Assembly (NCBI GenBank): GCA_021792365.1 | Contig: JAJYUT010000003.1 | Coordinates: 930,001-994,000, forward strand | Length of the DNA: 64,000 nucleotides | Direction of reading: 5' to 3' | Origin: Pseudomonadota bacterium | GTDB lineage: Bacteria > Pseudomonadota > Alphaproteobacteria > Dongiales > Dongiaceae | In this document: positions 16,841 to 26,635 of the stretch, one piece after another | Layout of the letters: the number at the start of each line of letters is the position of its first letter | Numbering within the stretch: position 1 is the first letter of the stretch | Notes under the pieces: generated by a model | The model's database searches: none | Told to the model about the DNA's origin: nothing | Seen by the model: the letters and a program-made list of their open reading frames with translations, nothing else | Translations under genes and position numbers: made by a program

Positions 16841-18895
16841 TCAATCGTTGTTGGGATTCGAGAGCAGTTTCTGGAGTTCGATCGCGAGCTGGTCCTGGTG
16901 GAACGGCTTGGCGATGCGCGGCAGGTTCATCTCCTCCCCGGCGGTCAGGTCCGCATAGCCCGAGGCGACCAGGATCGGCAGACCGGGGCGCATTTTCATC
17001 ACCTGGCGGGCCAGCTCGGTCCCATTCATTCGGGGCATCGAGAGATCCGTCAGAACAAGATCGATGGCTGCGTTCTGTTTCAATAGCGCGATCGCCTCGT
17101 CCCCCGAATTGGCCTCGATCGCGTGATGGCCCAGATCCTCGATCATATCGACGGTGCTCATTGAGATGAGCGCATCGTCATCTACGACAAGTATCGTCGC
17201 GCCAGTACGATTCAGGCCCTGGCTGGCCGGCACCGGCGTGTCTGCGCCTTTGCTGCTGCTGATATCGTGCGACTTCGCCACAGGCAGCCAGAGCTCGGCC
17301 CGCGTGCCATGGCCGACCTCGCTCGACAGGAGCAGCGCGCCACCGAGCTGCGATGCCAAGCCATGGATCATCGACAGGCCTAGGCCCGTGCCCTTGCCAA
17401 TCTCCTTAGTCGAGAAGAACGGTTCCGTCGCCTTGGCCAGGGTGTCCCGGTCCATTCCGTGGCCTGTGTCAGTCACGATCAGGCGCACATAGTCCGCTTC
17501 GGGAAGCGCGACCCGCCCAAGCGGGCGGGTGACATCCACCTCTATTGAAATGACGCCGCCATCGGGCATGGCATCTCGCGCATTCACAACCAGGTTGAGG
17601 AGCGCAAGCTCAAATTGATTGACGTCAACCAATGCAGGAGGAACCGAGTCCGGCAGAGTGATGCTTTTGTCGATAGCGGGACCCAAGGATCTGTCTATGA
17701 GATCCGTCATTCCCAAAATCAGGTCTGGCAGGGCTCGCGCTTCGACCTTCAGCTCCTGTCTTCGCGCAAACGCAAGAAGGCGTTGCGTGAGCGCCGCCCC
17801 GCGCTCCGCTCCCTTCTGCGCTCCCTCGATCAGGCGGAGGGTTCTCGGGTTGTCGCCGATGGTCTTTCGCAACAGATCGAGATTTGTGATGACGGCCATC
17901 AAGAGGTTGTTGAAGTCGTGCGCTACCCCGCCGGTAAGCTGGCCGATCATTTCCATCTTCTGCGACTGGCGCAACAACGCTTCAGTGCGCTGTCGTTGCT
18001 CGATCTCGGCGAGCACCTCCGCATGAGCCCGGCGGAGCTCCGCCGTGCGTTCCACGACGCGGGCCTCCAGCGTCTCGTTCAGCTTGCGCAGTTCTACTTC
18101 AGATCTGCGGCGATCGGTTATATCGGCTGAGACACCGACCAGTCTGCGGGCAACGCCCTCACGATCCGCGACCACCCGCGCGTTGATCGACGCCCAATGT
18201 GTCGTTCCGTCCCGCCAGACGGTGCGATACTCGATCACATAGTCTCGGCCTGTTTCGATGGACTGCCGCATGGCGGCCTGAATAGATTCTCGATCCTCGG
18301 GATGGACTGCAGCCAGCAACTGCTCGTATCCGAAAGGCTCATGTGCCTTGTAGCCAAACAGCGACTTGCAGGTTGCGCTTGCCGATAGCGCCATCGTACT
18401 CGGGTCGAACTCCCAGGAGCCCAGTCGGCCGGCGGCCAGGGCGGTTCGCAACCGCTGTTCGCCCTCTCTCAGCTCTTTTATCCTGGCCCGCGCTTCAAAC
18501 TGGCGCGCGCGTCCCCTTGCCGCGGTCTTCGCAAGGCTGATGAAGGTCGCCGGATGGAAAGGGCGCTCGAGCAAAGATACGTTCCTCAACGCTTCCACAA
18601 TCAGCGTTGCCGAGGGATGCTGCTCCGGTGCGCCGCCACGACGCGTGAGAACGATGAACTGGAAGTCGGACCACGGCGCTTGATTGTCGAGAATCTCTGT
18701 CAAGGGAGCGATGTCCGCCTTGCGAAGATCCTCCTCCGTCACGATTGCGAAGCAGGCGTTGTCATCGATGCGCGTCAAGAAGTCTTCGAAGGTCTTGCAA
18801 ATAACGCCCGGCAGCCCCGCATCACCCAGAAGACGCAAAGCAATCTCCGCGTCACGACCACGGGGAGTGAAGACGAGAGCCGGCGGGTATTCCAC
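16841..18895 (-). CDS. Hybrid sensor histidine kinase/response regulator with PAS domain
   Basis: A 684-residue soluble protein. Residues 1-125 look like a degenerate receiver-like domain; 145-262 are a PAS domain with a PAC tail (VGVSADITDRR); a coiled coil spans about 265-315. The HisKA site is GGVAHDFNNLL with His326, followed by an HWE/NtrB-like ATPase domain (N box NLVVNARDAMPDGG, G boxes DTGHGM and GTGLGLSMIHG). The C-terminal receiver has Asp617 in LTDLSMP. No membrane segment is present. It starts 4 bp after the stop of the kaiC-like gene, so the pair is almost certainly one signalling unit. Confidence 0.9.
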   Translation of the reverse strand: MEYPPALVFTPRGRDAEIALRLLGDAGLPGVICKTFEDFLTRIDDNACFAIVTEEDLRKADIAPLTEILDNQAPWSDFQFIVLTRRGGAPEQHPSATLIVEALRNVSLLERPFHPATFISLAKTAARGRARQFEARARIKELREGEQRLRTALAAGRLGSWEFDPSTMALSASATCKSLFGYKAHEPFGYEQLLAAVHPEDRESIQAAMRQSIETGRDYVIEYRTVWRDGTTHWASINARVVADREGVARRLVGVSADITDRRRSEVELRKLNETLEARVVERTAELRRAHAEVLAEIEQRQRTEALLRQSQKMEMIGQLTGGVAHDFNNLLMAVITNLDLLRKTIGDNPRTLRLIEGAQKGAERGAALTQRLLAFARRQELKVEARALPDLILGMTDLIDRSLGPAIDKSITLPDSVPPALVDVNQFELALLNLVVNARDAMPDGGVISIEVDVTRPLGRVALPEADYVRLIVTDTGHGMDRDTLAKATEPFFSTKEIGKGTGLGLSMIHGLASQLGGALLLSSEVGHGTRAELWLPVAKSHDISSSKGADTPVPASQGLNRTGATILVVDDDALISMSTVDMIEDLGHHAIEANSGDEAIALLKQNAAIDLVLTDLSMPRMNGTELARQVMKMRPGLPILVASGYADLTAGEEMNLPRIAKPFHQDQLAIELQKLLSNPNND

Positions 18896-18899
18896 GTTC

Positions 18900-20387
18900 T
18901 TACGAGTCTTGCGCCGTGTCAGGGCGGATTCCCGGCACTGCGCCGCCTATATAGGTGGGAACGCCACGTAAGACGCCCTGGAAGTCAGTCAATGGCCCCC
19001 CGATTCGCAAGCCATCGCTTCCAATCTGGAATTCTCGGATCGTGGATTCGTGACTGCCAGTCCGCTTCTTGATGATGGAAACGGCCCGTCTGACGCTGCC
19101 ATGCGCCTCGAAGTAGCGAAGCAGAATGACGGTGTCGGCTAGATAGGTGATGTCGACCGGCGCCTTCATGTCGCCGACCAGTCCATGTTGGGCAACCGTC
19201 AGGAATGTCGTGGCGCCCTGGCGGTTGAGATACTGCAGCAGCTCATGGATGTGGAGGATCAGAAAATTCTCCTCCGGCATGGCCGCCTGATAGCCGTTCA
19301 GGCTGTCGATCATCACGGTTTTGACCTGCGTCTTGTCGACGCTTCCACGCACCCGATGGGCAAACTCTCCCGGCGACAGTTCCGCGGCGTCGACCTGCTC
19401 TATATGCAGATGCCCGTTGTCGCGCATCTTTTCGAAATCGAATCCCATAGTCTTCGCTCGATCGAAAAGGAGTCCGAGCTCCTCGTCGAAAATGAACATC
19501 GCCGCACGTTCGCCCCGTGCGACGGCCGCAGCGACAAACTGGAATGCGAAGGTGCTCTTCCCTGTTCCCGCAGGCCCGATCACCAACGCCGCAGATCCCT
19601 GGTGTATGCCGCCCCCAAGCAGCGCGTCGAGTTCCTTCATGCCGCTGGTAGCTTCAGTTCGAGAAACGCTCTTTCTGTGCTCCGACGCAACGAGCCTGGG
19701 GAAAACGGCAACACCGCCGGTCTTGATCGAAAAATCGTGATATCCGCCGCGAAACGCCTGGCCGCGATACTTCAAAACACGAAGGCGCCTTCGCTCGGCA
19801 CCGTAGTCCGGAGCGAGTTCCTCCAGCTTGATGACACCATGGGCGATGCTGTGCGGCGTCTTGTCCGTCAGCTCCGATGTCAAATCGTCCAGAAGCAGCA
19901 CTGTCGCGCCATGACGCGTGAAGTAGTGCTTCATGGTCAGGATTTGACGGCGATACCGCAGAGAGCTCTGAGACAGGAGGCGAATCTCGGACAGGCTGTC
20001 CAGGACGACACGTGCGGGCTTTGCCCGTTCGAAGTTCTCGAAGATTGTATTGACCGTTTCGCCCAACTCAAGGTCCGAGGAATAGAGCAGGCTCTGCTCT
20101 TGCTCGGGGCCAAGCAAGCTTTCGGGCGGCACGAGCTCGAAGACGTCGATGTTCCCGTCTATGTGCCATCCATGCGAAGCCGCGCCCGCTCGCAGCTCCG
20201 CTTCCGTTTCCGAAAGCGTGATATACAAGCCGCGTTCCCCCTGCGCCGCCCCAGCTCGAAGAAAGCTCAGCGCGATCGTTGTCTTTCCGGTTCCGGGACT
20301 GCCCTCGAGAAGATAGACGTGGCCTTTTGCCAATCCGCCCGACAGGACATCATCGAGACCCTCAATACCCGTGCCCGCGATCGGCAT
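18900..20387 (-). CDS. KaiC-like double-RecA ATPase
   Basis: A 495-residue protein with two tandem KaiC/RecA domains, Walker A at 29-37 (GSPGTGKTT) and 271-279 (GPAGTGKST). The second domain keeps the paired glutamates (DEEL, 302-303); the first has a single Glu (LSETE, 60). By alignment from memory with cyanobacterial KaiC, the Ser431/Thr432 autophosphorylation pair corresponds to Thr414/Tyr415 in DITYLADT. No KaiA or KaiB is nearby. The ATG at 20387 is preferred because AAGGA lies 8 nt upstream; an ATG at 20507 would add a non-conserved 40 residues. The hybrid kinase follows directly. Confidence 0.88.
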   Translation of the reverse strand: MPIAGTGIEGLDDVLSGGLAKGHVYLLEGSPGTGKTTIALSFLRAGAAQGERGLYITLSETEAELRAGAASHGWHIDGNIDVFELVPPESLLGPEQEQSLLYSSDLELGETVNTIFENFERAKPARVVLDSLSEIRLLSQSSLRYRRQILTMKHYFTRHGATVLLLDDLTSELTDKTPHSIAHGVIKLEELAPDYGAERRRLRVLKYRGQAFRGGYHDFSIKTGGVAVFPRLVASEHRKSVSRTEATSGMKELDALLGGGIHQGSAALVIGPAGTGKSTFAFQFVAAAVARGERAAMFIFDEELGLLFDRAKTMGFDFEKMRDNGHLHIEQVDAAELSPGEFAHRVRGSVDKTQVKTVMIDSLNGYQAAMPEENFLILHIHELLQYLNRQGATTFLTVAQHGLVGDMKAPVDITYLADTVILLRYFEAHGSVRRAVSIIKKRTGSHESTIREFQIGSDGLRIGGPLTDFQGVLRGVPTYIGGAVPGIRPDTAQDS

Positions 20388-21063
20388 TTTCAGTTTCCTT
20401 AGGGGCTTGCGCGCATTCGCGCCCAAATTGTCTGGCAAAGCGGAGGGACGTCGGACATCGCGATAGCGCCGATGTGCCTTCGTCGCACCCTCTGAAGGGA
20501 TGACCATGTCGATTCAGAGGGGGTGAAGTCGAATGCCTGGGAATCGTCCGTTTCGCCGATAACGGATTCCAGCGTGCCAATCTTACCACTTTATCGCGCT
20601 CCTGGCTACGATACCGGCCACGCTCGCAGCTTCGCCTCGAAGCCGGCGCCACGGAAGCTACAAGCAGGGCGGCTCCTGCGACGCGCAAAGGCAGCGGGTG
20701 GCGGCTAGTGAAGAGGTCGTGCACAAGGCCCGGCACTAGACGATCCCGTCTTCGAGACGTCAGATGTTCGACGGCAGCTCGCGGCGGGTTGTCGTGATTG
20801 GAGAGGCTCTCGCGATCATCCGGGCAGATACAAGGCGATGCCGCTCTTTCAATCCCGAACCGCGCGATACATGCCCAACTCGAAATCCCGGCCAATCCGA
20901 CGACTGGCTTTACCGATTTGGGAGTCAATGGCCCGCTGATCGGAATTCCATGGAACGCGATCTGCAGGTGGGGAAAGCTTCCCCGCTGGCCGGCACTTTC
21001 GTTGCCGGAACGGACGGTTCATTGACGGCGGTGATCGGCGTTCGCAACCCAAGGAAAGGTAAT
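20388..21063. other. Intergenic region without a recognised gene
   Basis: This 676 bp holds the upstream region of the kaiC-like gene and the sequence downstream of tRNA-Arg. No reading frame looks protein-like. One plus frame near 20860-20960 spells LEIPANPTTGF, reminiscent of the chagasin motif, but the rest does not follow the family. No clear promoter or terminator was found. Confidence 0.5.
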
Positions 21064-21140
21064 TGGCGCGCCCGAGAAGATTCGAACTCCTAACCTTCTG
21101 ATCCGTAGTCAGATGCTCTATCCAATTGAGCTACGGGCGC
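21064..21140 (-). tRNA. tRNA-Arg (anticodon ACG)
   Basis: The minus strand folds as a 77-nt tRNA. The acceptor stem pairs GCGCCCG with CGGGCGC; the D arm contains AGCTCAATTGGATAGAGC; the anticodon stem TCTGA/TCAGA encloses the loop CTACGGA, giving anticodon ACG (read as ICG for CGU/CGC/CGA); the T arm contains GTTCGAATC. The discriminator base is G and CCA is encoded. No integrated element flanks the 3' end. Confidence 0.95.
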
Positions 21141-21513
21141 GCATCGGGGCCAAGTGGCCCGTCTTCGAGCGGTTGCGCCGGTGAAGGGGCGCGGACCGGA
21201 GCGGCCAGGCGGCTTTGCCGCCTCGTCGCGGGGGCGGAACCTAGCGGAGCGGGCTCGCACTTGCAAGCCTCATGCGCGCCGCTGGGTGCCCCAGGGCGCT
21301 CCGGATCCGCCCGCCGGCTGGCGGCCGCCAAGGCCTTGAAATGGGTGGCATTCCCTCGCGGCGCAATGGGCGTGCGGGCAACGTCTGAGGGCAGCGGCAG
21401 GTAAGCCGGCGCCGCAGCCATGGCGGTTGATTCTTGAGCGGAAAACTGCGAAACGGATGTCCAAGACCAGCCGTTCAAGACATGGTCGCCAGGACCCGGG
21501 GGCCAACCAAAGA
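21141..21513. other. Intergenic region upstream of the lipoprotein gene
   Basis: A GC-rich stretch of 373 bp between the divergent tRNA-Arg and lipoprotein genes. Frames run through it on both strands but none shows family features or a convincing ribosome binding site. It must contain both promoters; no consensus boxes were recognised. Confidence 0.5.
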
Positions 21514-22731
21514 ATGAAAAAGCTTGGTGTCGTCGCGCTGATGGTTGTGGCCTCCGCGCTCAGCGGCTGTGAATTCGCCGGGAACGCGCTGCTTCCCTCG
21601 TTCACCGGCCAGCCGGCGCGCGCCCCGGTGCCGCAAGCCGTCATTGTGCCCTTGGACCCGTCGGCGCTCGGCGCGCCCAGCGGGACCTCGGCCGGAACGC
21701 GCATCGCCCAGTTTCGCCCGGATCTGGTCCAGCTTCAGCGGGCTGGCGGGCGCCAGCTTCTGCGCGGCCAGCAATTGCAGGCCGATATGGCCGGCAGCAT
21801 CCGCGGCTATTGGGCCGCGCTGGGCGTGTTGCAGCCCGCGCCACTCGATGGCGCCGGCGAAACCGCCGCTACCGGGGGATCCGGTGACATCCCCGACGCC
21901 GCCGAAAGTGCGACCGACGGTACCGTGGCCGGCGGCACCGAAAGCGGCGACGCTGGCGCGCTCAGCCCGACGGCCGTGGCCGCGCCACTGGACCGCGTGG
22001 CCGCATGGCAGCAGGCGCAGGCACAGCTGCGCACGCTTTCCGCCACCCTGGACCAGATGAACGGCCTCGCCGGCGAGGTCGCCAAGAACGTGGCCTATTC
22101 GGCCTATCTGCGGCAATCGATCCGCGCGGCCGGCACGGCGCCCGACGCGGTGGAAGAGGACCATCGCCAGCTCGCGCGCCTCGAGAATGCGACCGCCCAG
22201 ACTTCCGCGGCCCTTGGCCAGTTGCTGGATTCCCTGCGCCAGGACGTGCTGCGCCAAAGCCATTTTCTAGGCACCGAGGGCGCCAGGCTGGCGCAGATCG
22301 CCCCGCCCGGAGCGGTGGCCGATTCCGGCACCATGCCTCCGCAATCGCAGCTTCCTCCTTCCTCGCTATCGCAGCTTCCTCCCTCCTCGCCGTCGCAGCT
22401 CGCCGGCCCGGCTGGCTCCGGCCTGGCAAGCGGCCGGCCTTTCGTCGTGATCCGTTTCGACGATCCGGGCATCCAATACGAGCAGCGGCTCTATGACGCG
22501 GTCAGCGCCGCCCTTGCCCAGTCGCCGCATGTCGGGTTCGATCTCGTCGGGGTTGCGCCCGCCGCCGGCGCGCCGGAGGACATTGCGCGGAATTCGGAAG
22601 CCGCGCGGGCCAGCATGGAACGGGTACGGAATTCCCTGCTCGGGATGGGCCTGTCGGCGGACCGGGTCAGCATCACCCAGCTCACCGAGTCCGGCATCCA
22701 GAGCAACGAGGTCCGCCTCTACGTCCGTTAA
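21514..22731 (+). CDS. Lipoprotein with OmpA-like C-terminal region
   Basis: A 405-residue secreted lipoprotein. The signal peptide MKKLGVVALMVVASALSGC ends in a lipobox (LSGC), so the mature protein is anchored at the Cys. The middle (about 120-280) is Ala/Gln-rich and probably helical, followed by a low-complexity SQLPPSS repeat. The last 90 residues (from RPFVVIRFDDPG) follow an OmpA-like pattern: a strand, a helix, a DLVGVAP strand and NSEAARASMERVRNSLLGMG, but canonical peptidoglycan-binding residues are not obvious. The ATG at 21514 is chosen because the signal peptide starts there. The function is unknown; an envelope role is likely. Confidence 0.7.
   Translation: MKKLGVVALMVVASALSGCEFAGNALLPSFTGQPARAPVPQAVIVPLDPSALGAPSGTSAGTRIAQFRPDLVQLQRAGGRQLLRGQQLQADMAGSIRGYWAALGVLQPAPLDGAGETAATGGSGDIPDAAESATDGTVAGGTESGDAGALSPTAVAAPLDRVAAWQQAQAQLRTLSATLDQMNGLAGEVAKNVAYSAYLRQSIRAAGTAPDAVEEDHRQLARLENATAQTSAALGQLLDSLRQDVLRQSHFLGTEGARLAQIAPPGAVADSGTMPPQSQLPPSSLSQLPPSSPSQLAGPAGSGLASGRPFVVIRFDDPGIQYEQRLYDAVSAALAQSPHVGFDLVGVAPAAGAPEDIARNSEAARASMERVRNSLLGMGLSADRVSITQLTESGIQSNEVRLYVR
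22345..22401 (+). repeat. In-frame 24-bp tandem repeat (SQLPPSS unit)
   Basis: Two near-identical 24-bp units plus a partial third encode SQLPPSSL, SQLPPSSP and SQL within the lipoprotein. It is a Pro/Ser linker between the helical region and the C-terminal domain, and could vary in copy number. Confidence 0.75.
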
Positions 22732-22791
22732 CCGGGTGCGACGATAGCCTGCAACCGGCGTATGATGTGCCTTCGTTGAGCGGAGGCCGCC

Positions 22792-23226
22792 ATGCTCGCT
22801 TTCATCCGCCGATTGACTGTGGCAGCGATCTTTCTGACCGGCGCCGCCTGCGCAAGCGCGGACGAGGCGGTCACCCCGCCCGAAGCCGCCGCCATCCGGT
22901 ACGTGATCCAAGGTCAGATGGAGGCGTTCAAGGCCGACGACTGGGATGCCGCCTTCGCCTATGCCTCGCCCGGAATCCAGACGCGGTTCCAAACCCCGCA
23001 GGTCTTCAGCCGGATGGTGACAGAGGCCTATCAGTCGGTCTACCGGCCGCGCGGCGTCACGTTCCGTAAAATCGAGGCGAGCGCGTTCGGCCCGACCCAG
23101 GAGGTGTTCGTCGTCGGACCCGACGGGCTCTCCTATCTCGCCTATTACACGATGGAGAGGCAGGCCGACGGCACTTGGCGGATCAGCGGCTGCTACCTCG
23201 TGCGCGCCATGGATGAGAACGTCTGA
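22792..23226 (+). CDS. DUF4864 secreted protein
   Basis: A 144-residue protein with an N-terminal signal sequence (hydrophobic 9-20, likely cleavage after ASA, 24-28). The remainder matches DUF4864: [41 protein letters not shown] and the terminal [12 protein letters not shown]. The fold is probably NTF2-like; no activity is known. It lies 60 bp after the lipoprotein on the same strand and 67 bp before gpt. The ATG at 22792 follows GGAGG by about 5 nt. Confidence 0.85.
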   Translation: MLAFIRRLTVAAIFLTGAACASADEAVTPPEAAAIRYVIQGQMEAFKADDWDAAFAYASPGIQTRFQTPQVFSRMVTEAYQSVYRPRGVTFRKIEASAFGPTQEVFVVGPDGLSYLAYYTMERQADGTWRISGCYLVRAMDENV

Positions 23227-23293
23227 TCCCGGCGCGTTTCGCCGCTTGCCGCTGCCGCGCGGGCGCGCTAAGGGAAGCGCATTCCTCGCCGAT

Positions 23294-23806
23294 ATGGACT
23301 TGGCCAGCCCCATGACCGCCTCCCATCAGAAGACCTTCCCGGTAAGCTGGGAGGAACTGCATCGCACCGCGAAGGCGCTGGCTTGGCGCCTGATCGGCCA
23401 GGGTCCGGTGGACGGCCAGTGGCACGGCATCATCGCGATCACGCGCGGCGGCCTGGTGCCGGCCGCAATCATCGCGCGCGAGCTCGATATCCGCCTGATC
23501 GACACGGTCTGCATGACCTCCTACACCGACGATCATTCCCAGGGCGAGATCAGGCTGCTGAAAGGCGTGGCGGGCGACGGCACGGGCTGGCTGATCATCG
23601 ACGACCTGGTCGACACCGGAAAGACCGCGAAATACGTGCGCGAGTTGCTGCCGAGGGCGCATTTCGCCACCATCTACGCCAAGCCCGCGGGCCGGCCGCT
23701 GGTCGACACCTTCGTGACCGAGGTCAGCCAGGATACCTGGATCTATTTTCCCTGGGACATCGAGCCGCAATTCATCCAGCCGATCGCGAAGCTGAAGCGG
23801 CCATAG
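23294..23806 (+). CDS. gpt: Xanthine(-guanine) phosphoribosyltransferase
   Basis: A 170-residue type I phosphoribosyltransferase close to E. coli Gpt: [39 protein letters not shown] (PRPP site with paired Asp), [14 protein letters not shown] and the terminal DTWIYFPWD. It salvages xanthine and guanine to nucleotides. The ATG at 23294 is used; ATG at 23312 (MTASHQKTF) would give 164 residues and is also possible, since neither has a clear Shine-Dalgarno. The upstream extension from 23213 overlaps DUF4864 and is rejected. Confidence 0.92.
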   Translation: MDLASPMTASHQKTFPVSWEELHRTAKALAWRLIGQGPVDGQWHGIIAITRGGLVPAAIIARELDIRLIDTVCMTSYTDDHSQGEIRLLKGVAGDGTGWLIIDDLVDTGKTAKYVRELLPRAHFATIYAKPAGRPLVDTFVTEVSQDTWIYFPWDIEPQFIQPIAKLKRP

Positions 23807-23815
23807 GCCGTCGCG

Positions 23816-24754
23816 CTACACCAGTTCCTTGAGCAGGTCCGCTCGCACGTTCCCGCCGCACAGGATCGCGGCGGCGGGCGCATCCGCGCGCGGCGCGTCC
23901 ATGATGGCGGCAAGCCCGGCGGCGCCGGAGGGCTCGATCGCAATTCCGGCATGACGGAACAGGAGTCGCATCGCCTCCTTCATCCTCGCTTCGCTCACAA
24001 GCACCACGTCGTCCACGTGGCCGCGCATGAACGCCACGGCCCCGGCGACCGGCAGGCGCACGGCCAGGCCGTCCGCGATCGTGTCGGCGCGCTCCGTCGT
24101 CACCACGCGGCCCTCGCGCCAGGAGAGCGTCATCGAGGGCGCGCCTTCGGGGCATACGCCGATCACCCTGATCTCCGGCGCCTGCGCCTTGATCCAGGCG
24201 GCGATGCCGCAGACCAGCGAGCCGTTCCCGACCGGCACATAGATGGCCTGCGGCCGAGTCTCCGATCGCAGCAGCTCGACGGCGATGGTGCCGGCTCCTT
24301 CGGCGATCGCCGGCTCCCGGCCATCTTCCAGGAAATAGCCGCCGCTCTGCTCCGCCAGCGCCTGCGCGTGCAGCTTGGCCGCGTCGAAGTCATGGCCGTG
24401 CAGCACAAGCTCCGCGCCGAACCGCTTCATCGCGTCCAGCTTCAGCGGATTGGCGGTCGTCGCCGCGACCACCCGGACGCGCAATCCGGCGCGCGTGCCG
24501 CAATAGGCGACGCCCTGACCGAAATTGCCGGCCGAGGCGCAGATCACCGGCCGGCTCTTCTCCGCGAAGCTCTGCGCGAACCAGGACGCGCCGCGCCCCT
24601 TGAAGGAGCGGATCGGATTGAGCGTCTCCACCTTCAGCAGCACCGGCCGGCCGATTTCCGCGCCCAGCCCGTCGCACAGGAATTGCGGCGTTGCGTTGAA
24701 CACCGGATCGATCGCGGCGGCGGCGGCCGCGATCCGCTCGATCGATATGTCCAT
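23816..24754 (-). CDS. PLP-dependent threonine/serine dehydratase-like enzyme
   Basis: A 312-residue fold-type II PLP enzyme. NPIRSFKGRGA contains the Schiff-base Lys, SAGNFGQGVAY the phosphate-contacting SxGN loop, PVGNGSLVCGI the glycine-rich PLP phosphate loop and LCGGNV the C-terminal pyridine-binding region. It resembles catabolic threonine dehydratase and serine/threonine racemase-like proteins without a regulatory ACT domain. The ATG at 24754 sits 2 bp after the panC stop, so it is the third gene of the panB-panC operon. A link to pantothenate metabolism (via 2-oxobutyrate or serine) is only a guess. Confidence 0.82.
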   Translation of the reverse strand: MDISIERIAAAAAAIDPVFNATPQFLCDGLGAEIGRPVLLKVETLNPIRSFKGRGASWFAQSFAEKSRPVICASAGNFGQGVAYCGTRAGLRVRVVAATTANPLKLDAMKRFGAELVLHGHDFDAAKLHAQALAEQSGGYFLEDGREPAIAEGAGTIAVELLRSETRPQAIYVPVGNGSLVCGIAAWIKAQAPEIRVIGVCPEGAPSMTLSWREGRVVTTERADTIADGLAVRLPVAGAVAFMRGHVDDVVLVSEARMKEAMRLLFRHAGIAIEPSGAAGLAAIMDAPRADAPAAAILCGGNVRADLLKELV

Positions 24755-24756
24755 GA

Positions 24757-25605
24757 TCAGACCACCGGCCAGTTGTCGATGAGCCGCGTCCCGCCGACAT
24801 AGGCGGCGACGAGCAGGCGCGACGGCGCGCGTGCGACCGGGATCGGCTGCAGGCTCGTCTCGTCGCACAGTTCCAGGTAATCCACGCGGTCGAAGCCGGC
24901 CTGGTGCAGGCGGCCCTTGGCCTTGGCGATGATCGGCGAGGCGATCTGCCCGTTGCGCAGCTCCGCAACCGTCTCGTGCATGATCTGCGGCAGCGCGCCC
25001 GCCATCTTGCGCTGCGCGGGCGAGAGGTAGCGGTTGCGCGAGGACATCGCGAGCCCGTCCGCCTCGCGGATCGTCGGCACCGCGACGATACCGACGGGAA
25101 GGTTGAGGTCGCGCACCATGCGGCGGACGACCTGCAATTGCTGGAAATCCTTCTCGCCGAAATAGGCGCGATCGGGCAGCGCCTGCAGCAGCAGCTTGGT
25201 CACCACCGTCGCCACGCCGGTGAAGAAGCCCGGCCGCGACAGCCCTTCAAGGCTCTGGGTCAGGGCGCCGACGGAGACGCTAGTCGCGAATCCCTCGGGA
25301 TACATCTCCTCGAGATCCGGCGCGAACAGCAGGTCCGTCCCCAGCTCCTTCAGCATCGCCGCGTCCGCCGCTTCGTCCCGCGGATAGCGCGCCAGGTCCT
25401 CGGTCGGGCCGAATTGCTTGGGATTGACGAAGATGGTGGCGATCACCCGCGCATTGTCGAGCTTGGCCGAGCGCACCAGCGTCAAATGCCCGTCATGCAG
25501 CGCGCCCATGGTGGGTACCAGCCCGATGCCGGCGCCGCTGCGCCGGTACTGCGCCACCACCGCGCGCAGATCGGCGACGGTCCGGACGATCTGAAGCTCA
25601 GGCAT
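24757..25605 (-). CDS. panC: Pantothenate synthetase
   Basis: A 282-residue ATP-dependent ligase joining pantoate and beta-alanine. MGALHDGHLTLV is the HIGH-type nucleotide motif; FVNPKQFGPTEDL, FGEKDFQQLQ and the KMSKS-like SSRNRYLSP follow in the expected order. Length is normal. It lies 21 bp downstream of panB and 2 bp upstream of the PLP enzyme gene, forming a coenzyme A precursor operon. Confidence 0.96.
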   Translation of the reverse strand: MPELQIVRTVADLRAVVAQYRRSGAGIGLVPTMGALHDGHLTLVRSAKLDNARVIATIFVNPKQFGPTEDLARYPRDEAADAAMLKELGTDLLFAPDLEEMYPEGFATSVSVGALTQSLEGLSRPGFFTGVATVVTKLLLQALPDRAYFGEKDFQQLQVVRRMVRDLNLPVGIVAVPTIREADGLAMSSRNRYLSPAQRKMAGALPQIMHETVAELRNGQIASPIIAKAKGRLHQAGFDRVDYLELCDETSLQPIPVARAPSRLLVAAYVGGTRLIDNWPVV

Positions 25606-25626
25606 GATTGGTTTGCTGGGCGTCCG

Positions 25627-26493
25627 TCAGCTCGACTTCTTCAGGCTGCCGAACACGTTGTCCGGTCCGGGGAAGACGCTGGTGCGCACCTCGGCCGCGT
25701 AGTTGGCGACCGCCGATTCGATCTCGTCCGACAGCTCGGCATAGCGCTTGACGAAGCGCGGCTTGAAGGCGCCGAACAGGCCCACCATGTCCTCTGTCAC
25801 CAGCACCTGCCCGTCGCAATCGGCCGAAGCGCCGATGCCGATGGTCGGCACCGGAACGCGCGCGGTGATCGCCTGGGCCACCTGCTCCAGCACGCCTTCC
25901 ACCACGATGGAGAACGCGCCCGCTTCCGCGATCGCGACCGCATCCGCCATGACTCCGGCGGCCTCGTCGGTGGCGCGGCCGCGCGCGCGATAGCCGCCGA
26001 GCGCATGCACCGATTGCGGCATCAGTCCGACATGGCCCATCACCGGGATGCCGCGCTTCACCAGGAACTCGACCGTCGCGGCCAAATCGCGCCCGCCTTC
26101 CAGCTTCACCGCCGAGCAGCCGGTTTCCTTCATCAGCCGCGCCGCATTGCGGAACGCCTGCTCCGCGCTTTCCTGATAGGACCCGAACGGCAGATCGACC
26201 ACCAGGCAGGCATGCTCCGACCCGCGGCGCACCGCGGCGCCATGCGCGATCATCATGTCGAGCGTGACCGGCAGCGTGCTGTCGAACCCGTAGATCACAT
26301 TGCCGAGGGAATCGCCCACCAGCAGCAGATCGACATGCGGATCGAGCATGCGCGCCATCGGCGCGGTATACGCGGTGAGGCAGACGATCTTCTCCTGGCC
26401 CTTGCGCGCCACCAGGTCAGGGACACTGATCCGCGTCATCTTGGCGCCGGTCGCTTTGGGCTTGCGGCCCGCACCGCTATCGTGAACGCTCAT
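25627..26493 (-). CDS. panB: 3-methyl-2-oxobutanoate hydroxymethyltransferase
   Basis: A 288-residue TIM-barrel enzyme that makes ketopantoate from 2-oxoisovalerate and methylene-THF. [25 protein letters not shown] (metal Asp), [16 protein letters not shown] and [16 protein letters not shown] are PanB signatures. The ATG at 26493 has GGAG about 8 nt upstream; ATG at 26439 would also fit the family length. It is the first gene of the panB-panC operon, divergent from ggt across 142 bp. Confidence 0.95.
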   Translation of the reverse strand: MSVHDSGAGRKPKATGAKMTRISVPDLVARKGQEKIVCLTAYTAPMARMLDPHVDLLLVGDSLGNVIYGFDSTLPVTLDMMIAHGAAVRRGSEHACLVVDLPFGSYQESAEQAFRNAARLMKETGCSAVKLEGGRDLAATVEFLVKRGIPVMGHVGLMPQSVHALGGYRARGRATDEAAGVMADAVAIAEAGAFSIVVEGVLEQVAQAITARVPVPTIGIGASADCDGQVLVTEDMVGLFGAFKPRFVKRYAELSDEIESAVANYAAEVRTSVFPGPDNVFGSLKKSS

Positions 26494-26635
26494 GCTCGGC
26501 TCCGCCTGATCTTCCGGAGAGGTGCCATCTTCCCTCGATTTGCTGCGGTGCACAATAGAAATCCGACAGCGTGCGAGCCGCTTCCCCTCCTACCGCGAAG
26601 CCGCTAAGAACGCGGCATCATAGACGCTTGCGGAT

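Noticed and set aside
20798-21025. Possible chagasin-like inhibitor fragment (LEIPANPTTGF)
   Set aside because: Only the short NPTTG-like motif fits; later chagasin loops are absent, there is no signal peptide, and the frame has no clear start.
24904-26607. 567-codon plus-strand open frame
   Set aside because: Antisense to panC and panB, both unmistakable; the predicted protein is His/Arg-rich and shadow-like.
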